A DNA stretch of 29,803 nt, from the NCBI GenBank assembly GCA_910588005.1, contig CAJUQM010000034.1:1-29803 (forward strand), in the 5' to 3' direction. The position numbers and the translations under genes were made by a program. Shown one piece after another: positions 1 through 7,035 of this stretch. Source of the stretch: an uncultured Oscillibacter sp. (GTDB taxonomy: Bacteria > Bacillota > Clostridia > Oscillospirales > Oscillospiraceae). Position 1 is the first letter of the stretch; each line of letters begins with the position of its first letter. The notes beneath the pieces were generated by a model that saw only the letters and a list, made by a program, of their open reading frames with translations, was not told the origin of the DNA and ran no database searches.

Positions 1-317
1 AGCCCACCAATCCCGGCGCCGCATACCGACAGCTGAAAGCTCTGCTGAAGCGGGCTGGCCTTCCGAACATTCGCTTCCACGACCTGCGTCACACCTTCGC
101 GACTCACGCTCTGGCGTCGGGCGTGGATGTGAAAACCTTGTCAGGCATCCTGGGCCATACCAGAGCAGCATTCACGCTGGACACCTACACCCACACCACC
201 GGCGATATGCAGAAACGCGCATCGGAAGTGGTGGGTGATTTTCTGACAGATATTTTCGGAGAGGAGTTGAGACCGTGGGAAGAAAGCGCAAAAGCGGCGA
301 GGGTACTGTCCGACTGA
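1..317 (+). CDS. Tyrosine site-specific recombinase A1, C-terminal part (5' end outside window)
   Basis: This is the last ~105 residues of a phage-type integrase, read in the frame that starts at base 3. The catalytic C-terminal motifs are visible: RFHDLRHTFATHAL (the H-x-x-R box), LSGILGH (second histidine) and FTLDTYTH (the nucleophilic tyrosine). It matches the end of the recombinase at 2017-3162 almost residue for residue up to the GDF.x.DI segment. It then runs on for about 20 extra residues and overlaps the start of the next integrase by 43 bases, which suggests translational coupling. With its neighbour it forms the first copy of a duplicated A-B integrase module. The family assignment is firm. 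The element it mobilises lies outside the window or is lost. Confidence 0.9.
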   Translation, partial: PTNPGAAYRQLKALLKRAGLPNIRFHDLRHTFATHALASGVDVKTLSGILGHTRAAFTLDTYTHTTGDMQKRASEVVGDFLTDIFGEELRPWEESAKAARVLSD

Positions 318-1708
318 GAAAGGACGGCCGCTGGGAGGGGCGAGTGGTCGTCGGCTATGATGACAAGGGGCTGCCCAAGACGAAGAATGTCCTTGCCAAG
401 ACCAAGGGGGAGTGCGTGGCGAAACTGGAATCGCTGAAAGAGTCCGTGGCTCCCGCAACCGCTGTCAAGGTCAGGGCAGATATGCCCTTCGGCGAGTGGA
501 TGACATTCTGGTATGAGACCTGCTGTAAACCCGCCGTCCGGCCAAACACACGGACAGGCTACGAAAATAATATCCGCCTGTATATCCGCCCAAGGCTCGG
601 TGACATTCCTCTGAACAAGCTGACCACAAATGATATTCAGCAGTTCATAAACTGGATGAGGCAGGATGGCCGTAGTGAATACCGGGAGTCCAGAGGGGAA
701 GGACTCTCCGCCAATACGATACGGCACTGCTGCGGCCTGTGCCGCAGGGCTCTGGAGAAGGCCGTCACCGAAAAGCTGATCGTGCGCAACCCGGCGGAGG
801 AATGTAAGCTCCCACCGGCCAGACGAATGGAGATGCGGCTGCTCAGTCGGGAGGAGTTGCAAAAGCTGCTCATTCAGGCCAAGGCCGAGGGCTACTACGA
901 AGTGTTCCTGCTGGAGCTGACCACCGGGCTTCGGGTGGGGGAGCTGATGGCACTCCAGTGGGACGACCTGAATTTCAATACCGGGGAACTACGAATCGAG
1001 CGGCAGATTTACCAGATCAAAGGTGAACTGCTGATACAGCCGCCGAAGAACAAAGCCTCCATCCGGACGGTGATCCTGCCACCCGCAGTGGTCACCGCAC
1101 TGAAAAAATATAAGCAGACGGTTTTCTCCCGATGGATGTTCCCCTCCCCGAAGAAAGAAGATGCTCCGATAGCTCCGTCTGTCGCAAGTCATCGTCTGGC
1201 TAAGATCCTAAAACACGCCGGATGTAAAAAGGTACGCTTCCACGACCTGCGGCACGTTTTCGCTACCAATGCTCTGGAACATGGGATGGATGTCAAGACC
1301 TTGTCTACCGTCATCGGGCACGTCTCCAGTGCCACTACGCTGAATGTCTACGCCCATGTCACAAGCGATATGCAGAGACAAGCCGCCGCCAGGATCGACC
1401 GGGGTATCGGCAAGGCGGAAGTGGCGGAGTCCACATCGATAGCAAAATCCATGTCCACGATGACCGATTTTCGGCCTATCAGGGAGCGAAAGCGCCGGTG
1501 GGGAACCGGGTCTCTCAGTAAAAATCAAAACGGTCAATGGGTTGGACGCTATACGATCACATGGCCAGATGGAAGGTTGGAAACACGAAAGGTCTATGCC
1601 GCTACTGAGGAGGAATGCGAAAGGCTGCTGGCGGCGATGATAGCAGATATGAAATCGGAGGTAGCCGCTGAAAAGGAGCGGCTGACAGCGGAAAATAGAG
1701 CAAGTTGA
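275..1708 (+). CDS. Tyrosine site-specific recombinase B1 with AP2-like domains at both ends
   Basis: A 477-residue integrase with a GTG start and GGAGAGGAG upstream. Residues ~8-55 form the N-terminal AP2-like arm-binding domain (RLRKDGRWEGR). Residues ~70-170 are the SAM-like core-binding domain. Residues ~185-370 are the catalytic domain, with Arg220, His323, Arg326, His349 and Tyr359 as the expected R-H-R-H-Y set. Most family members end soon after the tyrosine. This one continues through a linker into a second AP2-like unit at ~410-460 (GTGSL, GQWVGR, then EEEC), which resembles its own N-terminus. It overlaps A1 by 43 bases. The protein at 3173-4591 has the same architecture. Recombinase function is secure; a second arm-binding role for the C-terminal domain is inferred. 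Confidence 0.93.
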   Translation: MGRKRKSGEGTVRLRKDGRWEGRVVVGYDDKGLPKTKNVLAKTKGECVAKLESLKESVAPATAVKVRADMPFGEWMTFWYETCCKPAVRPNTRTGYENNIRLYIRPRLGDIPLNKLTTNDIQQFINWMRQDGRSEYRESRGEGLSANTIRHCCGLCRRALEKAVTEKLIVRNPAEECKLPPARRMEMRLLSREELQKLLIQAKAEGYYEVFLLELTTGLRVGELMALQWDDLNFNTGELRIERQIYQIKGELLIQPPKNKASIRTVILPPAVVTALKKYKQTVFSRWMFPSPKKEDAPIAPSVASHRLAKILKHAGCKKVRFHDLRHVFATNALEHGMDVKTLSTVIGHVSSATTLNVYAHVTSDMQRQAAARIDRGIGKAEVAESTSIAKSMSTMTDFRPIRERKRRWGTGSLSKNQNGQWVGRYTITWPDGRLETRKVYAATEEECERLLAAMIADMKSEVAAEKERLTAENRAS

Positions 1709-1719
1709 GAACTGCGGCT

Positions 1720-1749
1720 CACTGGGACACCTCCAGTGGGCCAGTTTTT
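1720..1749 (+). terminator. Probable terminator after integrase B1
   Basis: An imperfect GC-rich hairpin (CACTGG pairing with CCAGTG, with an alternative ACTGG/CCAGT stem) is followed directly by TTTTTC. It lies just past the B1 stop and mirrors the much stronger terminator after B2. Confidence 0.5.
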
Positions 1750-1776
1750 CTCTGTCTGTGGGCAAATATGTGGTCA
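1745..1776 (+). repeat. 32-bp repeat downstream of integrase module 1
   Basis: The segment reads TTTTTCTCTGTCTGTGG, seven variable bases, then TGTGGTCA. The two blocks recur with identical spacing at 4636-4667 after the second module (26 of 32 positions match). The repeat may be a conserved recombinase-binding or end sequence of the module, or simply conserved trailer sequence from the duplication. Confidence 0.6.
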
Positions 1777-1819
1777 GAATGCAAACGCTCATAATGGACA
1801 GGCGAAAGGAGTTGCGGAA

Positions 1820-1897
1820 ATGGCAGGTTTTGGGAAGTTATCAAAGGCTTTCGCAGGTATAAATCTGCTTATTTTTGTGGAGTGCTGTTTGCGCTGA
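1820..1897 (+). CDS. Possible small ORF, 25 residues, between the integrase modules
   Basis: AAAGGAG at 1805-1811, then eight bases, then ATG. The peptide begins MAGFGKLSKAFAG and continues with a hydrophobic stretch (INLLIFV). It sits in the ~300-base gap between integrase B1 and A2, where no other gene is seen. I do not recognise it. Its position next to integrases would suit a short excision factor or a leader peptide, but 25 residues is shorter than usual excisionases. It may equally be the broken start of a lost gene. The ribosome binding site is the main support. Confidence 0.3.
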   Translation: MAGFGKLSKAFAGINLLIFVECCLR

Positions 1898-2016
1898 TAC
1901 CCACAAAGAAAGACGGCCCCCATCAAATGATAAGTTTCTGATAACTCTGCCCTTTACCACTGGCTATTGGCACGGCGTGCTGGTATGTTGTGCAGTTGGA
2001 AAGGAGACGATTCCAT

Positions 2017-3162
2017 ATGAGCAAACGAAGACCGTCCGGCGACGGCATGGTACGCAAGCGGGACGACGGACGCTGGGAGGGCCGGATCGTGGTGGGCCAC
2101 AAAAATAACGGCGATTCCATCTTCCGCTACATCTATGCCGATACCCAGAAAGAGCTGACGGCGAAGCTCCGTCAGAACATCGACGCCTACCAGGGCATTG
2201 ATCTGACGGAGCAGAGCCGAATGACCCTCTCTGAGTGGCTGGATCAATGGCTGGACCGGCGCATGGCCGGGACCGTCCGCAGTGATACGCTGGATGGGTA
2301 CCGGCGGGACCTGAACAACCATGTCAAGCCCCGCCTGGGGCAGAAACAGCTGACAAAAATTACACCCGCTGATTTGAATGATCTGTACGCCCATCTCCTG
2401 GAACACGGCCGTCTCTCCAGAAGGCAGAGCAGCGGCCTCGCGCCCGCCACTGTCCACGGCATCCACACGACCCTTCACCACGCGCTGAAAACCGCGGTGG
2501 AGGAGGGCCTTCTGCCTGCCAATCCCGCCGAGGGCGTGACGCCGCCCAAACTGCCGCGCAGTCCGAAGGGTATCCTCAACAACGACCAGCTGGACACGCT
2601 GATGGCGGCAATCAGTCGGGACCCACTCTGGCACGACTTCTTCTATGTGGAGCTGACCACCGGCCTGCGGCGGGGAGAGCTGTGCGGTCTGAAATGGAGA
2701 GATTTTGACAGCGAGACCGGAACACTGAACGTCCGCCGCACGATCCATATGAAGAAAGGCGGCGGACTGAGCGAGGGAGACACCAAGACCTATGCCGGAA
2801 TGCGGGCCATCCTGCTCCCCAAAAGCACGGTCCAGCTTCTGCGGGAGAGAAAACGCGCCGCGCTGACAGAGTGGATCTTTCCCGATCCACTCAAACCGGA
2901 AAATCCCACGCATCCTGGCGGCGCCTACCGGCGGCTGAAAAAACTCCTGGAAGAAGCCGGACTGCCCAATATCCGCTTCCACGATCTCCGGCACACCTTC
3001 GCCACACACGCCCTGGCCGGAGGGGTGGACGCCAAGACCCTCTCCGGTATTCTGGGCCACACAAAAGCCAGCTTCACGCTGGACACCTACGCCCATGTTA
3101 CCGGCGATATGCAGCGTCATGCCGCAGGGATCGTGGGCGATTTTATTCAGGACATTCTCTAA
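2017..3162 (+). CDS. Tyrosine site-specific recombinase A2
   Basis: A 381-residue phage-type integrase. The ATG at 2017 is chosen because AAAGGAG lies just upstream and the product then begins at the AP2-like arm domain (RKRDDGRWEGR, residues ~13-24). The core-binding domain spans ~65-165 and the catalytic domain ~185-375. Arg218, His322, Arg325, His348 and Tyr358 complete the active site. Unlike the B proteins, it ends about 20 residues after the tyrosine with no second DNA-binding domain. Its end is 10 bases before the B2 start, so the two are probably co-translated. It is the full-length counterpart of the partial gene at 1-317. Confidence 0.94.
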   Translation: MSKRRPSGDGMVRKRDDGRWEGRIVVGHKNNGDSIFRYIYADTQKELTAKLRQNIDAYQGIDLTEQSRMTLSEWLDQWLDRRMAGTVRSDTLDGYRRDLNNHVKPRLGQKQLTKITPADLNDLYAHLLEHGRLSRRQSSGLAPATVHGIHTTLHHALKTAVEEGLLPANPAEGVTPPKLPRSPKGILNNDQLDTLMAAISRDPLWHDFFYVELTTGLRRGELCGLKWRDFDSETGTLNVRRTIHMKKGGGLSEGDTKTYAGMRAILLPKSTVQLLRERKRAALTEWIFPDPLKPENPTHPGGAYRRLKKLLEEAGLPNIRFHDLRHTFATHALAGGVDAKTLSGILGHTKASFTLDTYAHVTGDMQRHAAGIVGDFIQDIL

Positions 3163-3172
3163 GGAGGGGCTC

Positions 3173-4591
3173 ATGGGAAAGCAGAAAACCAAGCGTGGAA
3201 ACGGCAGCATCCACCTGCGGAAAGACGGCCGCTGGGAGGGGCGGGTGGTCATCGGACGCAATGAAAAGGGCCTGCCGAAAACGAAAAACGTCCTGGCGCA
3301 AACCCGCCGGGAGTGCCAGGAAAAACTCAAGGCGCTGAGAAACAGCATCAAGGGCGCTGTGCCAAAGCAGCCCAAAGCCGGCATAACCTTCGGGGCATGG
3401 CTGGATCACTGGTACCGGAGCGACTGCAAGCCGACGATCAGCCCCAAGACCCAGACCGACTATGAAAACCGTATCTACCAGCACATCATTCCGGAAATTG
3501 GACATATCCCGCTGACCAAGCTCACCTCCGCAGATCTCCAGCAATTCTATATCCGCCTCAAGCAGGGCGGACGGCTTCTCCAGCCGGAGAGGTACGGCCC
3601 CGGGCTGTCGGACCGCATGGTGAAATGCTGCCATGTGACCTGCCGCGCGGCGCTGGACAAGGCGGTGTCCCAGGGACTGCTTCTGAAGAATCCGGCCGCC
3701 GCCTGCAAGGCGCCCACGACCCATCCCAAAGAGATGCAGGTGCTGGCCCAGGAGGAGATGCAGCGATTGCTCATTCAGGCAAAAGAGGACGGCTGCTATG
3801 AGCTTCTGCTTCTGGATCTGACCACCGGCCTGCGCCGCGGGGAGCTGCTGGCGCTCCAATGGGATGATCTGGACTTCCAGACCGGAGAACTGCGGATCAC
3901 ACGGCAGGTACAGCGGATCCGGGGAGAACTGACAATCACCCAGCCCAGGACCCGATCCTCCAGCCGAAGCATCATCCTTCCGAAAGTGATTCTGGACATC
4001 CTGAAAAACCACCGTCAGTGTACGGGGTCCCGGTGGATGTTTCCCTCACCCAGGAAAGAGGATTCTCCCCGGGATCCCGCCGCCGTCCGGAAGAAGCTGT
4101 CCACCATCCTGGAGCGGGCCGGCTGCAAACACGTCCGCTTCCATGACCTCCGGCACACCTTCGCCACCAACGCCCTGGAGCACGGGATGGACGTCAAGAC
4201 CCTGTCTGCCATCATCGGCCACGTCTCCAGCGCCACGACGCTGAACGTCTACGCCCACGTCACCGACGGGATGCGGCAGTCGGCGGCGGCAAAGATCGAC
4301 TTCGCCATCGCCAAAGCGGAGCCCCGGCCGGATACGATGGTTCGGGAGAAGCCCGTCCGCACCAGTTTCCAGGCAGTCAAGGGTAAATACCGCAAGCCGG
4401 GGACCGGTTGTATTTCACGGATCAGAGATCAGCTCTGGGAGGGACGGTATTCTCCCAAGGTCAACGGCAAACGTATGACCCGGAATGTCTACGCCCACAG
4501 CGAGGAGGAGTGTGAGGAGAAGCTGGCGCGGTTGATCACGGAGATGAAGGAGGAGACAGCCCTCCTGCGAGCCCAGGCAAAAACAGGCTGA
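3173..4591 (+). CDS. Tyrosine site-specific recombinase B2 with AP2-like domains at both ends
   Basis: A 472-residue integrase. The ATG at 3173 follows AAGGAGGGG at 3161-3169, which overlaps the A2 stop. An upstream in-frame ATG at 3095 lies inside A2 and would add 26 residues unlike the family. Order: N-terminal AP2-like arm domain (~8-56), core-binding domain (~72-170), and catalytic domain with Arg221, His324, Arg327, His350 and Tyr360. A second AP2-like unit follows at ~410-455 (GTGCIS, LWEGRY, EEEC). It aligns along its whole length with B1, including the position of the second domain (residue 410 in both). It points at the 3' end of tRNA-Val, a classic integration target, although two terminators separate them. 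Confidence 0.94.
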   Translation: MGKQKTKRGNGSIHLRKDGRWEGRVVIGRNEKGLPKTKNVLAQTRRECQEKLKALRNSIKGAVPKQPKAGITFGAWLDHWYRSDCKPTISPKTQTDYENRIYQHIIPEIGHIPLTKLTSADLQQFYIRLKQGGRLLQPERYGPGLSDRMVKCCHVTCRAALDKAVSQGLLLKNPAAACKAPTTHPKEMQVLAQEEMQRLLIQAKEDGCYELLLLDLTTGLRRGELLALQWDDLDFQTGELRITRQVQRIRGELTITQPRTRSSSRSIILPKVILDILKNHRQCTGSRWMFPSPRKEDSPRDPAAVRKKLSTILERAGCKHVRFHDLRHTFATNALEHGMDVKTLSAIIGHVSSATTLNVYAHVTDGMRQSAAAKIDFAIAKAEPRPDTMVREKPVRTSFQAVKGKYRKPGTGCISRIRDQLWEGRYSPKVNGKRMTRNVYAHSEEECEEKLARLITEMKEETALLRAQAKTG

Positions 4592-4603
4592 ATGGAATGC
4601 GGC

Positions 4604-4640
4604 CGCCCTCCGGGACAGTGATTCCCGGAGGGCGTTTTTT
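4604..4640 (+). terminator. Strong rho-independent terminator after integrase B2
   Basis: A perfect 12-bp stem (CGCCCTCCGGGA with TCCCGGAGGGCG), loop CAGTGAT, then TTTTTT. Confidence 0.9.
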
Positions 4641-4667
4641 CTCTGTCTGTGGCTGGAACTGTGGTCA
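4636..4667 (+). repeat. 32-bp repeat downstream of integrase module 2
   Basis: Second copy of the segment at 1745-1776: the same 17-base first block, seven variable bases, then TGTGGTCA. It overlaps the T-run of the B2 terminator, just as copy 1 overlaps the T-run of the B1 hairpin. Confidence 0.6.
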
Positions 4668-4717
4668 AGGCGAATCCGGATAGACAACCGCCGCCGCAAA
4701 ACTGCCTGATAAGTTGA

Positions 4718-4754
4718 GAAAAACCGCCGTTTTGTTCAAGAAACGGCGGTTTTC
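4718..4754 (-). terminator. Terminator of tRNA-Val
   Basis: AAAACCGCCGTTT and AAACGGCGGTTTT form a 13-bp stem. Read on the minus strand it follows the tRNA 3' end and is followed by a T-run. It could also stop leftover transcription from the integrase side. Confidence 0.85.
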
Positions 4755-4755
4755 G

Positions 4756-4832
4756 TGGTGGACGATACAGGACTCGAACCTGTGACCCCCTGCACGTCAA
4801 GCAGGTGCTCTAGCCAGCTGAGCTAATCGTCC
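4756..4832 (-). tRNA. tRNA-Val (anticodon GAC), CCA encoded
   Basis: On the minus strand the acceptor stem GGACGAT pairs with ATCGTCC. The D-arm GCTC/GAGC, anticodon stem CCTGC/GCAGG with loop TTGACGT, and T-arm ACAGG/CCTGT with TTCGAGT are all intact. The anticodon GAC (read from 4796-4798) decodes GUC and GUU valine codons. The discriminator A and CCA are encoded. The 3' end faces the integrase module, the usual arrangement for elements inserted at a tRNA 3' end, but no second copy of the tRNA end is visible in the window. Confidence 0.97.
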
Positions 4833-4848
4833 ACAACGGAACGAATAT

Positions 4849-4877
4849 AGAATACACGAATACTCCCACTTTGTCAA
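4849..4877 (-). promoter_or_regulatory. Promoter of tRNA-Val
   Basis: On the minus strand TTGACA, a 17-base spacer, then TATTCT, about 17 bases before the mature tRNA start. Confidence 0.8.
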
Positions 4878-4887
4878 TAGTTTTTTC

Positions 4888-4916
4888 TTGTTTTTCCCCC
4901 ACGCTTGGTTTATAGT
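4888..4916 (+). promoter_or_regulatory. Promoter of the amidohydrolase gene
   Basis: TTGTTT, a 17-base spacer, then TATAGT, about 33 bases before the start at 4950. It is divergent from the tRNA promoter. Confidence 0.6.
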
Positions 4917-4949
4917 GGAGGAAACCGCCGCCTGAGAGGAATGAGTCCT

Positions 4950-5753
4950 ATGAAAATCATTGACGCCCATCTGCATATCTTTCCCAACAACAACTCCGCT
5001 ACGGCAGCGTGTGAGGCAGAGTCTCTGGCCGGCCTCCGCCGTCTGTGTGAATCCACCGGTATCATCCACGGCATAGTTATGGGAAACCGCAGCCTGGCCG
5101 TGGGGTACCATAACTATCCCACAGACCTGCTCCACTACTGCATAGGGCTGGACAGCCGGATGCTGGATTACAACAAATCCGCTCCATTAGATCTAGCCGA
5201 CCAGGTGGAAGAAAACTTAAAGCAGGAAAACTGCTGTGGAATCAAGCTCTACCCCGGCTACAACAAGGTCTCCCTTTCCGCCCCTCTATACCTGCCCATC
5301 TACGAGCTGGCCCAATTCTACAAAAAACCTGTGGCGGTTCACATGGGACTCACCGCCTTTCCTCGGGCGCACCTGAAGTACTGTCATCCCCTTGCCCTGG
5401 ATGAGACAGCGGCGGACCATCCAGGTGTCAGCTTTGTCATGTGTCACTTTGGAAACCCCTTTTTGGAATCTGCCGCCGCGGTTCTCGTAAAGAATCCCAA
5501 CGTCTCTGCCGATCTCTCCGGCCTGCTGGAAGATCCTGTGGACCTGGATGCCTGGTTTCGGGAGCAGTCCGGATATGCCGCGCTTCTGCGGACATGGCTG
5601 GCGGCCTCCAACTGCTGGGACCGCTTCCTATACGGTTCCGACTGGCCCATTGTCAGCCCAGAGAACTATATAAATTTTATCCGGCGCCTCATCCCTCCGG
5701 TTCATTGGGAGGCAGTCTTCTGCGAAAACGCCCGCCGTGTTTACGGTCTGTGA
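4950..5753 (+). CDS. Metal-dependent amidohydrolase, family 2
   Basis: A 267-residue TIM-barrel hydrolase of the amidohydrolase-2 (PF04909) type. The metal-binding motifs are DAHLHIF at the N-terminus (His7, His9), His131 in VAVHMG, His166 in CHFGNP and Asp231 in LYGSDWP. GIKLYPGY near residue 97 is also typical. Such proteins hydrolyse or decarboxylate small cyclic or amide substrates; the substrate here cannot be told. The ATG at 4950 is preferred because GAGAGG lies ten bases upstream and the product then starts directly at the first strand, as in relatives. An ATG nine bases earlier is too close to that site. It appears to be a single-gene unit with its own promoter. Confidence 0.9.
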   Translation: MKIIDAHLHIFPNNNSATAACEAESLAGLRRLCESTGIIHGIVMGNRSLAVGYHNYPTDLLHYCIGLDSRMLDYNKSAPLDLADQVEENLKQENCCGIKLYPGYNKVSLSAPLYLPIYELAQFYKKPVAVHMGLTAFPRAHLKYCHPLALDETAADHPGVSFVMCHFGNPFLESAAAVLVKNPNVSADLSGLLEDPVDLDAWFREQSGYAALLRTWLAASNCWDRFLYGSDWPIVSPENYINFIRRLIPPVHWEAVFCENARRVYGL

Positions 5754-5865
5754 TCCCTTGTCTCCCTTGGCATTCTGCCGGATATAGGACAGGTTCCGGC
5801 AAAAATATTTGTCCATTCTATGCCCATTCAATTGTTTAATAAAACGTGGCCTTTCTCAAAAAATG

Positions 5866-5874
5866 TGGTATACT
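5866..5874 (+). promoter_or_regulatory. Extended -10 promoter of the HPr-like gene
   Basis: TGGTATACT is a clear extended -10 element (TG at 5866-5867, TATACT at 5869-5874) without a good -35. It lies about 39 bases before the proposed TTG start. Confidence 0.6.
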
Positions 5875-5912
5875 GATTTTCAATTCCATAACGAAGTACG
5901 AGGGTGATAGAT

Positions 5913-6170
5913 TTGTTGAGAAAAACTGTAATCGTACATATTCCCAATGAGCACCTGAATAACACCGCCACATTTTTCATCAAAAAGGCCAACGAGTTCT
6001 CCAGCCACATCACCGTCTCCCGTGCAAACAACAGCGTTAACGCCAAGAGCCTGCTGGGTTTGCTGTCTATGCAGCTGGAGTATGGAATGTCCCTCGATCT
6101 CACTGCCGACGGCAGCGACGCGGAAGAAGCTCTGGCAGCTCTGGAGCAAGTCTTGAATCCCGCAGTCTGA
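5913..6170 (+). CDS. HPr-like protein lacking the active-site histidine
   Basis: An 85-residue protein of the HPr/Crh fold. AGGGTGAT at 5901-5908 places the start at the TTG at 5913 (TTG at 5916 is also possible; the GTG at 5904 falls inside that site). With the 5913 start, HPr numbering fits without a gap. Position 15, the phosphoryl-accepting His of HPr, is Leu. Position 17, normally Arg, is Asn. Ser46, the HPr-kinase target, is kept in AKSLLGLLSM. It therefore cannot carry phosphate for sugar PTS transport but could act as a Crh-like regulator, or bind partners independently of phosphate. It is monocistronic between its own promoter and a strong terminator. The fold is secure; the regulatory role is inferred. 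Confidence 0.85.
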   Translation: MLRKTVIVHIPNEHLNNTATFFIKKANEFSSHITVSRANNSVNAKSLLGLLSMQLEYGMSLDLTADGSDAEEALAALEQVLNPAV

Positions 6171-6185
6171 TTTTTGCGTTGCCCA

Positions 6186-6218
6186 GCAAAAAACCTCGCT
6201 AAAAGCGAGGTTTTTTGC
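6186..6218. terminator. Bidirectional terminator
   Basis: A perfect 15-bp inverted repeat (GCAAAAAACCTCGCT, loop AAA) with A/T tracts on both sides. It serves the HPr-like gene on the plus strand and the membrane protein gene at 6237-6821 on the minus strand. Confidence 0.92.
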
Positions 6219-6236
6219 CTTTCTACACTGGAAACA

Positions 6237-6821
6237 TCATGTGCTCCGGTACTGCCGCAGGCAGCTTGCCGCACCCGCTCCATCCTCCACGGAAAAAAGA
6301 GCCAAACCCTGGGCAACTCCCCTTTGACTGTCGTTCTGGATCTCCGTCTTGGGATGGCAGGCCCGCCAGCGAAGCTGCCGGTCCACCTCCTCAAAAATAC
6401 ACTCCCCCACCACCAAGCAGTCCCCAGACGTCCGGTCCTGCAACAGTCGGAAATCATCAATTTCCGGCAACTCCATATAGTAAAAAGTCTGATCTCTGGT
6501 CATCAAAATTACCCTTTGGTCCGTAATCCAATACCGCTGTCCCAACAGGCTGTGGTGCTCAATCACCGGAGAGAGCAGCAGAAGTACCGCAATCAGTAAA
6601 ATCAGCGCCACAGCTTTGGCGCTCCACTCCCTGCCCTGGCTGGTGTATAGAATTAAAAGCGCGGCAGTGGCCGCCACCGTACCGATCCACTTTCCCACAA
6701 TTCTCCAAGTCTCGCCTTTTTCCAAAAGTGGAAAAGGTTTTGTCCCACTTTGCCAGCGTACAGTCTCACCCTTCCGCAGATATTTTCCAAACGCCTGCTT
6801 CGCCGTCAGTTTCCCGCTCAT
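6237..6821 (-). CDS. Membrane protein with a PH-like domain, function unknown
   Basis: A 194-residue protein. The start at 6821 gives a nine-base gap from GAAGGAG; an ATG two codons earlier sits too close to it. The N-terminal ~35 residues are basic and soluble and include LRKGETVRW, a phrase seen at the start of bacterial PH-like membrane proteins. Two hydrophobic segments follow at about 46-62 and 70-90. The segment QRYWITDQRVILMTRD then resembles the strand pattern of bacterial PH (bPH) domains. The C-terminal part is soluble. I do not recognise a specific family with a known job. It is transcribed alone, convergent with the HPr-like gene. Confidence 0.7.
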   Translation of the reverse strand: MSGKLTAKQAFGKYLRKGETVRWQSGTKPFPLLEKGETWRIVGKWIGTVAATAALLILYTSQGREWSAKAVALILLIAVLLLLSPVIEHHSLLGQRYWITDQRVILMTRDQTFYYMELPEIDDFRLLQDRTSGDCLVVGECIFEEVDRQLRWRACHPKTEIQNDSQRGVAQGLALFSVEDGAGAASCLRQYRST

Positions 6822-6973
6822 TCTCATCGTCTCCTTCACTGTCTTGCAGTATTCCAGCATGTTTTCTGCCGGTTTTCCCTATCATACCGCAGCCGCCCGT
6901 TCAGCTGTTGGGAAAGTCTCCGCCGGTCCCGCTAAGCCTTCGTGAATTTTTAGCACCAGTTTAACGGATCATC

Positions 6974-6982
6974 TGCTATAAT
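6974..6982 (+). promoter_or_regulatory. Extended -10 promoter of the KdpD/KdpE-like pair
   Basis: TGCTATAAT matches the extended -10 consensus exactly; the -35 is poor. It lies about 54 bases before the TTG start at 7036. Confidence 0.65.
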
Positions 6983-7035
6983 AGCGGTATCCGGTGAATG
7001 ATACCACCCACACTCTTTGGAAAGGAGGCCCGATC

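Noticed and set aside
1954..3384. A 476-residue minus-strand frame opposite integrase A2
   Set aside because: It covers a clear catalytic integrase gene on the other strand and shows no motif of its own; it is a GC-driven open frame.
1927..4713. Shared 9-mer TGATAAGTT in the gaps after both integrase modules
   Set aside because: The flanks do not align around it and a 9-base match in AT-rich text is expected by chance.
5775..5798. GCCGGA/TCCGGC hairpin after the amidohydrolase gene
   Set aside because: The stem is six bases with a long loop and is followed by A rather than T on the coding strand, so it was not called a terminator.
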